Source of the DNA: Oceanimonas smirnovii ATCC BAA-899
GTDB lineage: Bacteria > Pseudomonadota > Gammaproteobacteria > Enterobacterales > Aeromonadaceae
Assembly (NCBI RefSeq): GCF_000381965.1
Contig: NZ_KB908454.1
Span: 286,324 to 350,323, forward strand
Direction of reading: 5' to 3'
DNA: 64,000 bases
The position numbers and the translations under genes were made by a program. The notes under the pieces are model-generated. The model made no database searches, had not been told where the DNA came from, and was given only the letters and a program-made list of their open reading frames with translations. Numbering within the stretch: the stretch's first letter is position 1; the number at the start of each line of letters is the position of its first letter. Shown here one piece after another: positions 16,801 through 26,545 of the stretch.

Positions 16801-17756
16801 CGCCCTCGCTGTTACTGGTACTGATGGTGCCGCTGCTGTTGTGGAGCGGCCTGACGGTGGGCCATCTGGCGCTGCCTGCCGACCAGTTATGGTCGGCGTT
16901 GCTGGGGCAGGGGGATGGTCTGGCCCGGACCGTGGTGTGGGAGCTGCGCCTGCCCCGGGCCCTGCTGGCCCTGCTGGTGGGCGCCAGCCTGGCGGTGTCC
17001 GGCCAGGTGATGCAGCGGGTCAGCCGTAATCCGCTGGCGTCCCCCGGGCTCACCGGAGTGTCCGCCGGCGCGGCGCTGGCGGTGGTCGCCGGCATATTGC
17101 TGTGGCAGGCGGGCGTCGCCCTGACTCCTTGGCTGGCGGTGGCCGGCGGTTTGCTCGCCGGCCTGCTGACCCTACTGCTGGCCGGCGGCCGGCAACTGCA
17201 ACCGACCCGCATCGTGCTGGCCGGGGTGGCGGTCACCGCCCTTTGCGGTGGCATTACCACCACCCTGCTGTTGCGGGCGGAGGCGGACGCCGGTGAGTTC
17301 CTGTTCTGGATGGCCGGCGGCGTGGCCGGGCGCAGCTGGCCTCAGGTGCAGATGCTGTTGTGGTGCATGGCGCCGGCCCTGCTGGCGCTGTGGCTGACCC
17401 GGCGCAACCTGGCCCTGCTGGAAAACGGCGATGACATGGCGCTCAGCCTCGGCCTTCGGCCGGCGCGCTGGCGCGTCTGGTTTTTGCTGCTGGCCACCCT
17501 GCTGGCCACTTCCACGGTGGCGGTAGCCGGTCCCATCGGTTTTGTCGGCCTGCTGGCCCCGCACATGACCCGCTTTCTCTGGCCGGGCACGCGTCAGCCC
17601 TTTGGCCTGTGCCTGCTGCTGGGCGGCGTGCTGCTGATGGGCGCCGACGTACTGGCCCGGCTGCCGGGCACGGCTCAGGAGATCCCCCTTGGGGTCATGA
17701 CCGCCCTGCTGGGCGGGCCCCTGTTGTTGTGGCTGATGGTGAAGGAGAAAGTCTGA
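16797..17756 (+). CDS. FecCD-family iron ABC permease (first)
   Basis: 319 residues, about nine to ten membrane helices. Family motifs: RLPRALLALLVGASLAVSGQVMQRVSRNPLASPGLTG, here split as the RLPR-ALLVGA helix and the NPLASPG loop, plus GPIGFVGLLAPH near residue 245, which contacts the ATPase. It overlaps both neighbours by 1-4 bases, a sign of coupled translation. With the next gene it forms the inner-membrane channel for ferric chelates. Confidence 0.92.
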   Translation: MTPSLLLVLMVPLLLWSGLTVGHLALPADQLWSALLGQGDGLARTVVWELRLPRALLALLVGASLAVSGQVMQRVSRNPLASPGLTGVSAGAALAVVAGILLWQAGVALTPWLAVAGGLLAGLLTLLLAGGRQLQPTRIVLAGVAVTALCGGITTTLLLRAEADAGEFLFWMAGGVAGRSWPQVQMLLWCMAPALLALWLTRRNLALLENGDDMALSLGLRPARWRVWFLLLATLLATSTVAVAGPIGFVGLLAPHMTRFLWPGTRQPFGLCLLLGGVLLMGADVLARLPGTAQEIPLGVMTALLGGPLLLWLMVKEKV

Positions 17757-18763
17757 TGCGCCTGCTGTCCACCCTGGGCCTGCCGCTGTTGCTGTTGCTG
17801 GCGGGCCTGACCGCCCTGGTGCAGGGCGCTGCTCAGGTGCACCTGAGCAACCTTGCCGAGCTGCTTGCCGGCGAGGGCGGTGAACACCTGCACCGGGTGG
17901 TGCTGGACTACCGGTTGCCCCGAGTGTTGCTGGGCGCCCTGGTCGGAGCCCATTTTGCGCTGGCCGGCTACCTGTTGCAGCTGATCACCCGTAACCCCCT
18001 GGCCGACGCCGGCGTGCTCGGCATCTCTTCCGGCAGCGGCCTGGCGGCGGTCACCGTGTTTGTGCTGCTGAGCCGGCTGATGGGCCAGGACGCCGGCTAC
18101 CAGCTGGTGCCGGTAACCCTGGCCTGGCTGCCCTGGCTTACGTTGGCCGGCGGCCTGCTGTCGGGGGCCCTGCTGTGGTGGCTGTGGCGGCGGACCGGTT
18201 TAAGCCCGGTACGGCTGGCGGTGGTCGGGGCCACCTGCGCCGCCATCTTCTCGGCGCTGCTGATGGGGGCCCTGGTACTGTGGGGCCAGGCCACCAGCGA
18301 GGTGATCATTCTCTGGCTGGCCGGCACCCTGTACGGCGCCGGCTGGGATCGGCTGTGGGCCCTGTTGCCCTGGAGCCTGGTACTGCTGCCGCTGGTGACC
18401 CTGTTGTCCCGGCCCATGCTGATGCTGAGCCTGGACTCGCAAAAGGCGCACACCCTGGGCTTTGACGTGACCCGCTGGAGCGGCCTCATGCTGGCGCTGG
18501 CGGTGGCCCTGGCGGCGAGCGCCGTGGCCATGAGCGGCCCGGTCGGCTTCGTCGGCATTCTGGTGCCTTATCTGGCCCGTCGCCTGTATCCCAATCGCAT
18601 TTCGGCCCAGCTGTGGGGCTGCATGCTGCTGGGGGCATTGCTGGTGGTGGCCGGCGACACCCTGGGGCGGGTGGTGATGAGCCCGTTTGAGTTGCCGGTG
18701 GGGGTGGTGACCGCCCTAGTTGGCTGCCCCTTCTTTCTGTATCTGCTCAATCGCAAGGTATGA
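17756..18763 (+). CDS. FecCD-family iron ABC permease (second)
   Basis: 335 residues from the ATG at 17756, in the TGATG overlap with the first permease. The frame is open further upstream, but that overlaps the previous gene. Same family motifs: RLPRVLLGALVGAHFALAG, NPLADAGVLGISSGSG and GPVGFVGILVPYLAR. The partner of the first permease in a heterodimeric transporter of the FecC/FecD type. Confidence 0.92.
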   Translation: MRLLSTLGLPLLLLLAGLTALVQGAAQVHLSNLAELLAGEGGEHLHRVVLDYRLPRVLLGALVGAHFALAGYLLQLITRNPLADAGVLGISSGSGLAAVTVFVLLSRLMGQDAGYQLVPVTLAWLPWLTLAGGLLSGALLWWLWRRTGLSPVRLAVVGATCAAIFSALLMGALVLWGQATSEVIILWLAGTLYGAGWDRLWALLPWSLVLLPLVTLLSRPMLMLSLDSQKAHTLGFDVTRWSGLMLALAVALAASAVAMSGPVGFVGILVPYLARRLYPNRISAQLWGCMLLGALLVVAGDTLGRVVMSPFELPVGVVTALVGCPFFLYLLNRKV

Positions 18764-19539
18764 ACATGCTGGAAATCGACAATCTCAGCCTGGGTTACGG
18801 TCAGAGGCGCATCGTCAACGGCGTCAGCCTGACCCTGTCTCCCGGGGTGTGCGCCCTGCTGGGCCCCAACGGTTGCGGCAAGAGCACCCTGCTGAAGGGG
18901 CTGGCCGGGTTGCTCAAGCCCCAGACCGGTGCCATTCGGTTGGACGGGCGCGAGCTGAGTGCCTGGTCGCGCTCGGATCTGGCGCGACGACTGGCCTTCA
19001 TGCCCCAGCAACCGACGGCGCCGGACGAGATCCAGGTGCGCCAGCTGGTGATGCTGGGGCGCTATCCGCACCTCGGCCTGTGGCGCCGTCCGGGACAGGA
19101 GGATCACGACCGGGTTGAATGGGCGATGCGCCAGACCGGCGTGGCCCAGCTGGCCGAGCAGGCCCTGCGCAGCCTGTCCGGCGGTCAGCAGCAGCGGGTG
19201 TGGATCGCCATGGCCCTGGCCCAGCAGGCGGACTTGTTGCTGCTGGACGAGCCGACCACCTACCTGGACTGGGGCTACCAGCTCGAGACCCTGGAGCTGC
19301 TCGGCCAGCTGAACCGGGAGCAGGGGCTGTCGGTGCTGATGTCATTGCACGAGCTGAACCAGGCGGCCCGCTACGCAGATCGGCTGGTGGTGATGCGGGC
19401 CGGCGGCCTGGTGCGTGAGGGGACCCCGGCCGAGGTGCTGACCCCGGCTCTGATCGCCGACGTGTTCGGCGTCGACGCTCACATAGTGCAGGACGATGAC
19501 GGCTTCCATCACGCCCTGGCCCGGGGCACGGCCCGATAG
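18760..19539 (+). CDS. iron chelate ABC transporter ATPase, FecE-like
   Basis: 259 residues. Walker A GPNGCGKST near residues 34-42, signature LSGGQQQRVWIAMALAQ, Walker B LLLLDEPTTYLDWG and an H-loop (SLHEL) are all intact, with the DEPTTYLD text typical of FepC/FecE proteins. It overlaps the second permease by 4 bases. Energises uptake of ferric chelate delivered by the 15850 protein. Confidence 0.94.
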   Translation: MNMLEIDNLSLGYGQRRIVNGVSLTLSPGVCALLGPNGCGKSTLLKGLAGLLKPQTGAIRLDGRELSAWSRSDLARRLAFMPQQPTAPDEIQVRQLVMLGRYPHLGLWRRPGQEDHDRVEWAMRQTGVAQLAEQALRSLSGGQQQRVWIAMALAQQADLLLLDEPTTYLDWGYQLETLELLGQLNREQGLSVLMSLHELNQAARYADRLVVMRAGGLVREGTPAEVLTPALIADVFGVDAHIVQDDDGFHHALARGTAR

Positions 19540-19605
19540 ACGACACCAAACTATTAAAAAAGTTCAAAATTTAATTGAAATGGGAATCCAGATCAAAAAT
19601 AATAC

Positions 19606-19624
19606 CCAAAAGCTAATCATTATC
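19606..19624. promoter_or_regulatory. Fur-box-like sequence before the TonB receptor
   Basis: The stretch ending TAATCATTATC matches the 19-bp Fur consensus at 14 positions, with one half-site essentially perfect. It lies 16 bases before the start of the receptor gene, so binding would block its transcription when iron is plentiful. Confidence 0.65.
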
Positions 19625-19639
19625 ATTTGGGTTGTTTTT

Positions 19640-21739
19640 ATGTCAGTAACAAGGAAAGTGAAGCCTTCCGCCGCCGGCTTCAGCCGTCGTCCGCTCAGCA
19701 TTCTGGTCAGCCTGGCGCTGATGCCCGCGCTGCCCCTGGCCGCCGAAGAGGTTGCTACCAGCCAGCTGGATCAGGTGGTGGTGGAAGGGGACTGGCTGGG
19801 TACCCCCAGCAAGGAAACCGTTAAGACCTACACCGGCGCCCGCAACGTGGTGGACAGCGAAGAGCTGCACGAGCGCGGCGCCCTGAACCTGGAAGACGCC
19901 CTGCGCCAGGTACCGGGCATTCAGGTGCTGGATGAAACCGGCACCGGCATTCTGCCCAACATCGGCGTGCGCGGCCTGAACCCGCTGCGCAGCGAGCGGG
20001 TGCAGATGATGGTGGACGGCTACCCGATTGCCATCGGTCCTTACACCAACGTGGGTGTGTCCCTGTTTCCGGTGACCCTGCCGAGCCTGGAAGCGGTGGA
20101 CGTGGTACGGGGCGGTGCCGCCGTGCATTACGGTCCCAACAACGTGGGCGGCGTGCTCAACCTGATCACCAAGCCGATTCCCAACGAGATGGAACAGACC
20201 CTGCGTGAGCGCCTGCTGATCGCCGAAGACACCGGCCATGTGCTGACCGACACCTACTACCGGGTGGGCGGCTTCGTCACCGACGACCTGGGCCTGCAGT
20301 TCCAGGCCAACCTGCTGAAGGGCAATGGTTTCCGTGACCATTCCGACACCGAAGTACAGAACTACATTCTGGACGTCGACTACTTCGCCGACGAGATCAA
20401 CGAGTTCAAGGCCCAGCTGCAGTACTACGACGTGACCGCCGATCTGCCCGGCGCCCTGAGTCCCACAGCCTATGAGGCCAACCGCAACCAGTCCCAGCGC
20501 CCCTTCGATGCCTACGACGCCGACATGTGGCGCGCCACCCTGACCTGGATCCACACCCCGAGCGATGACGTGGAATTCCAGTGGCGCAACTTCGCCCACC
20601 GGGCGGATCGCACTTTCTTCTACGGCCAGAACCTGGCCGGCGGCAACTGGGCCGACCCGGATGCCACCGCCACCAACGTCAACGACACGCCGCGTATCTT
20701 CCATGTGTACGGCACCGAGCCGCGCATCTCCAAGCAGCTGGGCAACCACACCGTTATGCTGGGCGGCCGCTATGTGCGGGAAGAGGTAGAATTCGATATC
20801 AACCGCCTGACCCTGACGACGGGCGATTACAACGATAAGTTGCGGGACTGGGACTTCGCCACCAACGCCTACGCCGCCTACGTCAGCGATACCATCAGCC
20901 TGCTGGACGATCGCCTGACCCTGACCCCGGGTGTGCGCTATGAAGAGGTGCGCACCGATTACCGCGATGAGAACTCCGGTGCCCTCAGCGACAACCACAC
21001 TTCCGCCTGGCTGCCCGGCCTGACCGTGGGCCTGCAGGCCACCGACGAGGTGTTCCTGTTTGCCAACGCCCAGCGCTCCCTGGTGCCGGTGCAGACCGCC
21101 CAGGTGATCCGCGAAGGGGAAGTGGCGAATGAAACCGCCTGGAACTACGAGCTGGGCGCCCGCTGGCAGCCCTATGACAACCTGCAGACCACCGCCACCC
21201 TGTTCCGCATCGACTACCAGGATCAAATCCAGTTCAATAAGGCGCAGAACCTGTACGAGAACCTGGGCGAAACCCGTCAGCAGGGGATCGAGCTGGAAAG
21301 TCGCTGGTCGCCGATCGTCGACGTGGATCTGGGCCTGGGCTACACCTACTTGCAAAGCGAGCAGCTGAGCGGCGAGTTCAACGGCAGGGATCTGCCCAAC
21401 GCGCCTAGTCACCACGTGAGCGCCGACGCCGTGTATCGCACCGGCCTGTGGACCGCCAGCGCCACCGCCCTGTACGCCTCCAGCAGCTTCAGCGACGCCG
21501 CCAACACTGTCGATGAAGACAGCATGGGCAGCGTCGGTGAGCTGCCGTCCTACACCCTGGTCAACACTCGCCTGGGCCGGGACATTTCTCTGGGCAACGA
21601 CATGACCCTGAACGTGGGCATGGGCGTGAACAACCTGTTGGATGACGACGCCTACTTCCGCGGCGCCGACGTCAGCCCGGTGGGCCGTGTGCCCATGCCC
21701 GGCCGCACCTATGTGCTGGAAGGTGAGCTCAGTTTCTAA
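19640..21739 (+). CDS. TonB-dependent ferric chelate receptor, FecA-like
   Basis: 699 residues from ATG 19640 (the open frame reaches upstream into the ATPase gene, so the start just after the Fur-like box is preferred). Signal peptide ends at PLAA near residue 34. TonB-box-like residues (LDQVVVEG) are followed by a plug domain with ALRQVPGIQV and RGLNPLRSERVQMMVDG, then a beta barrel ending in a C-terminal Phe. There is no extra N-terminal signalling domain and no fecI/fecR nearby, so it is not regulated like the classic fec system. Imports the substrate of the upstream ABC genes; ferric citrate is plausible but not proved. Confidence 0.9.
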   Translation: MSVTRKVKPSAAGFSRRPLSILVSLALMPALPLAAEEVATSQLDQVVVEGDWLGTPSKETVKTYTGARNVVDSEELHERGALNLEDALRQVPGIQVLDETGTGILPNIGVRGLNPLRSERVQMMVDGYPIAIGPYTNVGVSLFPVTLPSLEAVDVVRGGAAVHYGPNNVGGVLNLITKPIPNEMEQTLRERLLIAEDTGHVLTDTYYRVGGFVTDDLGLQFQANLLKGNGFRDHSDTEVQNYILDVDYFADEINEFKAQLQYYDVTADLPGALSPTAYEANRNQSQRPFDAYDADMWRATLTWIHTPSDDVEFQWRNFAHRADRTFFYGQNLAGGNWADPDATATNVNDTPRIFHVYGTEPRISKQLGNHTVMLGGRYVREEVEFDINRLTLTTGDYNDKLRDWDFATNAYAAYVSDTISLLDDRLTLTPGVRYEEVRTDYRDENSGALSDNHTSAWLPGLTVGLQATDEVFLFANAQRSLVPVQTAQVIREGEVANETAWNYELGARWQPYDNLQTTATLFRIDYQDQIQFNKAQNLYENLGETRQQGIELESRWSPIVDVDLGLGYTYLQSEQLSGEFNGRDLPNAPSHHVSADAVYRTGLWTASATALYASSSFSDAANTVDEDSMGSVGELPSYTLVNTRLGRDISLGNDMTLNVGMGVNNLLDDDAYFRGADVSPVGRVPMPGRTYVLEGELSF

Positions 21740-21763
21740 GGTGAAGCACTCGAAGATGATACA

Positions 21764-21790
21764 GGGGCTGCATAAGCAGCCCCTTTTTTT
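21764..21790 (+). terminator. Rho-independent terminator after the iron genes
   Basis: GGGGCTGC ATAA GCAGCCCC followed by seven T. Ends the iron-uptake transcript before the copper block. Confidence 0.9.
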
Positions 21791-22013
21791 CAGGAAACGT
21801 AAATGTTAAAGGTACTCTCAAGCATGCTAGCCATATCATCATGGATAAAAGATTGGGGAGGACGTAACGGTAATGAGCAAGCTAAAGTTATCGAACTTCT
21901 GGTGATTCTCAGACTGCAAGTAATTACAACGATATGACGGGTTAGATTAAGCCGGCAACATGCCTGCGTTGAAAGCAGAATGACAAGCGCAAAACCTACG
22001 CCAGAGAAAGCTG

Positions 22014-22691
22014 TTACCTGCCCGTGTCGAGGGTGTAGCCCATACCCCTGATGGTATGGATAAGCCTTGGCTCAAAGCCATCGTCAATCTTGGCACGCAG
22101 CCGGCGAATGGAGACATCAATCACATTGGTGTCGCTGTCAAAATTCATGTCCCATACTAGGGACGCAATCAGTGAGCGCGGCAGCACTTCTCCCTGCCGG
22201 CGTACCAGCAGTTCCAGCAGCGCAAATTCCTTGTTGGTCAGGTGAATGGGAGTGTCGGCACGGCTTACCTGACGGCGGGGCAAGTCCAGCACCAGATCGG
22301 CCACCTGCAGTCGGTGCTCCTCCCGGCGGGGCGTACCCCGGCGCAACAGGCTGCGCACCCGGGCCAGCAGCTCGGCAAAGGCAAAGGGCTTAACCAGATA
22401 GTCATCAGCGCCCAGTTCCAGGCCGCGTACTCTGTCTTCCACACTGTCCCGCGCGGTCAAAAACAGTACTGGCATCTGCCGGCCCTGCTCCCGCAGACTC
22501 GCCACGATGTGCCAGCCGTCCAAATCCGGCAGCATGACGTCCACTACCACTAGATCGTAAGGTTCGGCGCAGGCCTGGTGCAGGCCATCGAGGCCGTTGC
22601 GCACCAGATCTACCACCAGGCCCGCCTCGCGCAGGCCCTTTTGCAGGTAATTGCCGGTGCTTTCTTCGTCCTCGATGAGCAGCAGTTTCAT
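22014..22691 (-). CDS. copper-responsive OmpR-family response regulator, CusR/CopR-like
   Basis: 225 residues. Receiver domain: acidic pocket EDEES at the start, phospho-acceptor Asp in [12 protein letters not shown] near residue 51 and Lys in DDYLVKPF near 101. C-terminal winged helix ends [25 protein letters not shown]. The text is closest to the CusR/CopR/PcoR branch. It is divergent from the copA oxidase gene, with a perfect CusR-type palindrome between them. Its expected sensor kinase is not next to it; a CusS-like kinase lies 8 kb away at 30750. Confidence 0.9.
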   Translation of the reverse strand: MKLLLIEDEESTGNYLQKGLREAGLVVDLVRNGLDGLHQACAEPYDLVVVDVMLPDLDGWHIVASLREQGRQMPVLFLTARDSVEDRVRGLELGADDYLVKPFAFAELLARVRSLLRRGTPRREEHRLQVADLVLDLPRRQVSRADTPIHLTNKEFALLELLVRRQGEVLPRSLIASLVWDMNFDSDTNVIDVSIRRLRAKIDDGFEPRLIHTIRGMGYTLDTGR

Positions 22692-22781
22692 GGTTAGCTC
22701 CGTGGGGTTGGTTACCCCGATGATGGCGCACTTTACGCTCTGTTCTCAAGCCCGGTATAGCGGGCTGCTGATTGTCTCGCC

Positions 22782-22807
22782 AGAAGATGACAATTTTGTC
22801 ATCTTCT
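22782..22807. promoter_or_regulatory. CusR/CopR operator (cop box), perfect palindrome
   Basis: Twelve-base arms AGAAGATGACAA and TTGTCATCTTCT around TT. The inner GATGACAA-N2-TTGTCATC matches the known CusR box. It sits between the divergent regulator and copA genes. Confidence 0.9.
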
Positions 22808-22874
22808 CGTCATGTTGGCTTCAGGTGCGCCTATCTATGCTGTCTCTATGACAGTAGGCAATTTAGGGAATGTG

Positions 22875-24683
22875 ATGACACAGCCAAAAAACACGCTCAA
22901 TCTGCCTCGGCGGCGCTTTGTGCAGGGACTGGCCGCAGGCGGCGTGGTGCTGGGGTTGGCGCCGATGCTGGCCTCAGCTCGCTCACCCGTGCCGGCTACC
23001 GTGACCGGCCATGTGCCCACGCTTACCGGAACCGAATTCGATCTGGTGATCGATGAAACCCCGGTCAATTTCACCGGCAAAGCGCGCATGGCCACCACCA
23101 TTAACGGCTCTATTCCGGGCCCCACCTTGCGCATGCGCGAGGGCGATACCGTTACCATTCGCGTCACCAACCGGCTCAAGGAGCCTACCTCCATTCACTG
23201 GCACGGCATCATTCTGCCCTTCGAAATGGACGGCGTACCCGGTATCAGCTTTGCTGGCATTCCGCCCGGCGAAACCTTTACCTACCGTTACACTCTGGAA
23301 CAGAGCGGCAGCTACTGGTATCACTCCCACTCGGGCATGCAGGAGCTGACCGGCATGTACGGTGCGCTGATTGTGGATCCGGCCGATGCCGATTCAATCA
23401 AGGCCGATCGGGAGCATGTGGTGGTGCTGTCGGACTGGACCGACGAAAATCCCATGCGGGTATTCGGCAAGCTGAAAAACCAGGGCGATTACTACAACTT
23501 CAATCAGCCGACGGTGGCGGACTTTTTTCAGGACATGAGCCAGGCTGGCCTGGGCGCGGCGCTGGAAAAGCGGCAAATGTGGAACCAAATGCGCATGAGC
23601 CCGAGCGATCTGGCGGACTTGTCTGCCGAGACCCTGACCTACCTGATGAACGGCACCACGCCCGCCGGCAACTGGACCGGCCTGTTCAACCCCGGTGAAC
23701 GGGTGCGGTTGCGCTTTATCAACGGTGCCGGCAATACCTTTTACGATGTGCGTATTCCCGGGCTGAAACTCACCGTGGTGCAGGCCGATGGCCTGAATGT
23801 CGCGCCGGTGGAAGTAGACGAGTTTCGTTTTGGCCCTGGTGAAACCTACGACGTGCTGGTGGAGCCCAGCGCCGAGGCCTACACCCTGTTTGCCCAGGCC
23901 ATGGACCGTACCGGTTACGCCCGGGGCACCCTGGCTACCCGCAAGGGGCTGAGTGCGGCGGTGCCACCACTGGATGAACCTCAATCCCTGACCATGACCG
24001 ACATGATGGGCAGTATGGATCACGGCACGATGAGTGGCATGGACCATGGCGCCATGAATGGCACCTCGAACATGCACCAAGGTGCCATGAACGGCATGGC
24101 GGGCATGGATCATTCAGCCATGGGGCACGGTGCCATGACGGGCGCCCTGGCAGCGGCCAGCACAGAAGTGCGCCATGCCCGCACCGAATACGGGCCCAGT
24201 GTGGATATGCGGGTAGATATGCCACGCACCAATCTGGACGATCCCGGCGTGGGCCTGCGTAACAACGGTCGGCGGGTGCTGACCCTGGCGGATCTGCGCA
24301 CTCCCGGCGGCCCCATGGATCCCCGTCCGCCCGAGCGGGAAATTGAGCTGCACCTGACCGGCAACATGGAGCGCTACACCTGGTCGTTTGACGGCGTGGA
24401 GTTTGGCGGCTCCACGCCCATTCACCTGAACTACGGTGAGCGGGTACGCGTTATTTTGCACAACGACACCATGATGACCCATCCCATGCACCTGCACGGC
24501 ATGTGGAGCGAGCTGGAAAGCCCGGACGGCGAGTTTCTGTGCCGCCGCCACACCATACCGGTGCAGCCGGCCCAACGCATCAGCTTTCTGGTGACCGCCG
24601 ATGCCCTTGGCCGCTGGGCCTGGCATTGTCATCTGATGTTCCATATGGACGCGGGCATGTTCCGCATGGTGGTGGTGTCATGA
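22875..24683 (+). CDS. copA: CopA-type multicopper oxidase (copper resistance)
   Basis: 602 residues from ATG 22875 (AGGGAA upstream); the earlier in-frame ATG at 22812 would start close to the cop box. A twin-arginine signal RRRFVQGLAAGGVVLG exports it folded. Cupredoxin domains carry the copper ligands HWHG, HSHSG, HPMHLHG and HCHLMFHMDAGM, all intact. Between them is a Met/His-rich loop (about residues 375-420, repeated MDHG/MNGT) typical of CopA/PcoA, thought to bind Cu(I). It oxidises Cu(I) in the periplasm. It overlaps copB by 4 bases. Confidence 0.96.
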   Translation: MTQPKNTLNLPRRRFVQGLAAGGVVLGLAPMLASARSPVPATVTGHVPTLTGTEFDLVIDETPVNFTGKARMATTINGSIPGPTLRMREGDTVTIRVTNRLKEPTSIHWHGIILPFEMDGVPGISFAGIPPGETFTYRYTLEQSGSYWYHSHSGMQELTGMYGALIVDPADADSIKADREHVVVLSDWTDENPMRVFGKLKNQGDYYNFNQPTVADFFQDMSQAGLGAALEKRQMWNQMRMSPSDLADLSAETLTYLMNGTTPAGNWTGLFNPGERVRLRFINGAGNTFYDVRIPGLKLTVVQADGLNVAPVEVDEFRFGPGETYDVLVEPSAEAYTLFAQAMDRTGYARGTLATRKGLSAAVPPLDEPQSLTMTDMMGSMDHGTMSGMDHGAMNGTSNMHQGAMNGMAGMDHSAMGHGAMTGALAAASTEVRHARTEYGPSVDMRVDMPRTNLDDPGVGLRNNGRRVLTLADLRTPGGPMDPRPPEREIELHLTGNMERYTWSFDGVEFGGSTPIHLNYGERVRVILHNDTMMTHPMHLHGMWSELESPDGEFLCRRHTIPVQPAQRISFLVTADALGRWAWHCHLMFHMDAGMFRMVVVS

Positions 24684-25522
24684 GCAAACAGACAGCAATA
24701 ATGAAACATGTCTTTGGTGCCCTGGCCCTGGCCGCCCTTCCGGCCCTGGCCCAGATGGACCACGGCGATATGCAAATGCAGGGCGGACAGCCGCCGGCTG
24801 ATGCCCGGGATCCTCATGCTTACTCCGGCGGCTTCAGCCTGGACGAAGGCCCTTATGCGCTGCCGGGGCCCCGCCAGCTGAAACTGGCCGACGAGCACTG
24901 GTTTTACGGTGTGCTGGCCGACCGGCTGGAGCGGGTGGATAACGGCGATGATCACTCTCTGGCCTACGAGGTCAACGCCTGGGCCGGGCGAGATTACGAC
25001 CGGGCTGTGGTGAGGGCGGAAGGCGACATTGAACACGGCAGGCTGGCGGAAGCCAGCACCGAGCTGCTGTGGCGCCATGCCTTGACCGGGTTCTGGAACA
25101 GCGATCTGGGGGTACGTTACGACACTGGTCACGGCCCGGACCAGGGCTGGCTGGCCGCCGGTGTGTCGGGGCTGGCGCCCTACTGGCTGGAGCTGGATGC
25201 CACCGCTTACCTGGGTGACGACGGCCAGACCGCCTTGGCACTGGAAGCGGAATACGAGCTGTTATTGACCCAACGGCTGGTGCTGCAGCCGGCCATTGAG
25301 CTCACCGCCTATGGCAGCAACGACGCCGAGCGCGGCCAGGGCCGGGGATTGTCCGAGCTGGTGGCCGGTGCCCGCTTGCGCTACGAGCTAAGTCGGCAGT
25401 TCGCGCCCTATGCGGGCTGGGAATGGCAGGTCGCTCTTGGGGACCGCGCGGATCAACTCAGAGAAGAAGACGAGGCCACTCAGGAGAATCGTTGGGTAGT
25501 CGGGGTGAGGTTCTGGTTTTAA
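24680..25522 (+). CDS. copB: CopB outer-membrane copper resistance protein
   Basis: 280 residues beginning at the ATGA overlap with copA. A signal peptide ends at ALAQ near residue 25, followed by a short Met/His region (MDHGDMQMQGG). The rest is the CopB beta-barrel family with text ADEHWFYGVLADRLE and AYEVNAWAGRDYDRAVVRAEGD, ending in Phe. CopB works with CopA at the outer membrane, probably by sequestering or exporting copper. Confidence 0.94.
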   Translation: MSKQTAIMKHVFGALALAALPALAQMDHGDMQMQGGQPPADARDPHAYSGGFSLDEGPYALPGPRQLKLADEHWFYGVLADRLERVDNGDDHSLAYEVNAWAGRDYDRAVVRAEGDIEHGRLAEASTELLWRHALTGFWNSDLGVRYDTGHGPDQGWLAAGVSGLAPYWLELDATAYLGDDGQTALALEAEYELLLTQRLVLQPAIELTAYGSNDAERGQGRGLSELVAGARLRYELSRQFAPYAGWEWQVALGDRADQLREEDEATQENRWVVGVRFWF

Positions 25523-25561
25523 GCCGCCGACATTATTTTTTAGTTAGCAGGAGCACAATCC

Positions 25562-26050
25562 ATGAAAACCACAGTATCCGTTTTAATGCTGGCGCTGTTG
25601 CCCGGCCTGGCTTTGGCCGCCGGTGAGCATGGCGGCCATGAGGGCCATAATGCCGCGACCATGCAACAGAATATGCACGGTGTGGGCCGTCCCGGCAAGC
25701 CGGCCGAGGTCAGCCGTACCGTTGCGGTAGAGATGAGCGACGACATGCGTTTTACTCCGGCCGCCATTGAGGTGAAGGCGGGGGAAACGGTGCGCTTTTT
25801 TGTTAAAAATGCTGGCAAGCTTAATCACGAGCTGGTGCTGGGCAACCTGGCTATTTTGAAGGAGCATGCCGACATGATGCGTGAAATGCCGAATATGCAG
25901 CACGCCGAACCCAATATGCTGAGCCTCAAGCCTGGTCAGAAAGGGGGGCTTGTCTGGCATTTTGACCAGGCCGGCACCGTGGACTTTGCCTGCTTGATCC
26001 CGGGGCACATGGAAGCCGGCATGACCGGGCAAGTTAAGGTTACGCAATAA
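25562..26050 (+). CDS. periplasmic cupredoxin (CopI-like)
   Basis: 162 residues with a signal peptide ending at ALAA and a His-rich start (GEHGGHEGHN). One cupredoxin domain with blue-copper ligands: His in NHELVLG, then Cys, His and Met in FACLIPGHMEAGM. This arrangement is found in the periplasmic copper-tolerance protein CopI. It lies 39 bp behind copB and before a terminator. Confidence 0.85.
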   Translation: MKTTVSVLMLALLPGLALAAGEHGGHEGHNAATMQQNMHGVGRPGKPAEVSRTVAVEMSDDMRFTPAAIEVKAGETVRFFVKNAGKLNHELVLGNLAILKEHADMMREMPNMQHAEPNMLSLKPGQKGGLVWHFDQAGTVDFACLIPGHMEAGMTGQVKVTQ

Positions 26051-26056
26051 CACAAA

Positions 26057-26080
26057 CAGGCCCGCCTTCAGGCGGGCCTG
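26057..26080 (+). terminator. terminator hairpin after the cupredoxin gene
   Basis: CAGGCCCGCC TTCA GGCGGGCCTG, a perfect 10-bp stem, followed only by a broken T-run (TCTGCTTT). Confidence 0.65.
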
Positions 26081-26131
26081 TCTGCTTTGGCGACGCTGGG
26101 CTAAAGACTGCTGGAACAAAAGGGGGAAAAA

Positions 26132-26545
26132 GTGAGTAAGTCATCGGATTCATCCCGCTGGGTGCTCTGGCTGGCCGGGGCCGTGGCCCTCGTGTTACTG
26201 ACCATGATCGTCGGCCATTTTCTGATGGGCGGTAGCCAAATGTGGGGTGACATGCCCCATAGTCGGGCACTTTCGGCGCAGGGAAAAGCCGCTTACGGTG
26301 AATATTGTGCCAGCTGCCATGGTGCTGACCTCAGGGGCACACACCAGGGGCCGCCTTTTATTCACAAGGTTTACGAGCCGTCACACCACGGTGACGAAGC
26401 CTTTTACCGGGCCGCCACTCACGGTGTGCGCGCCCATCATTGGCGCTTTGGCGACATGCCGCCGGTGGAGGGCATCCGTCGTGACGAGCTGAGCGACATT
26501 ATCGGCTATGTGCGTGAGCAGCAACGGCAGAATGGCATTAGATGA
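26132..26545 (+). CDS. membrane-anchored c-type cytochrome
   Basis: 137 residues starting at GTG 26132, with AGGGGG upstream. One N-terminal membrane helix (about 11-32) and a single heme-binding CASCH motif near residue 58; the sixth ligand may be the Met of GDMPPVEG. Electron carriers of this type accompany copper oxidases and cupredoxins in several copper clusters; its partner here is unknown. Confidence 0.85.
   Translation: MSKSSDSSRWVLWLAGAVALVLLTMIVGHFLMGGSQMWGDMPHSRALSAQGKAAYGEYCASCHGADLRGTHQGPPFIHKVYEPSHHGDEAFYRAATHGVRAHHWRFGDMPPVEGIRRDELSDIIGYVREQQRQNGIR

Noticed and set aside
19643-21415. 590-codon minus-strand frame opposite the TonB receptor
   Set aside because: Low-complexity Val/Gly/His/Gln text typical of the antisense frame of a GC-rich gene; the receptor on the + strand is clear.
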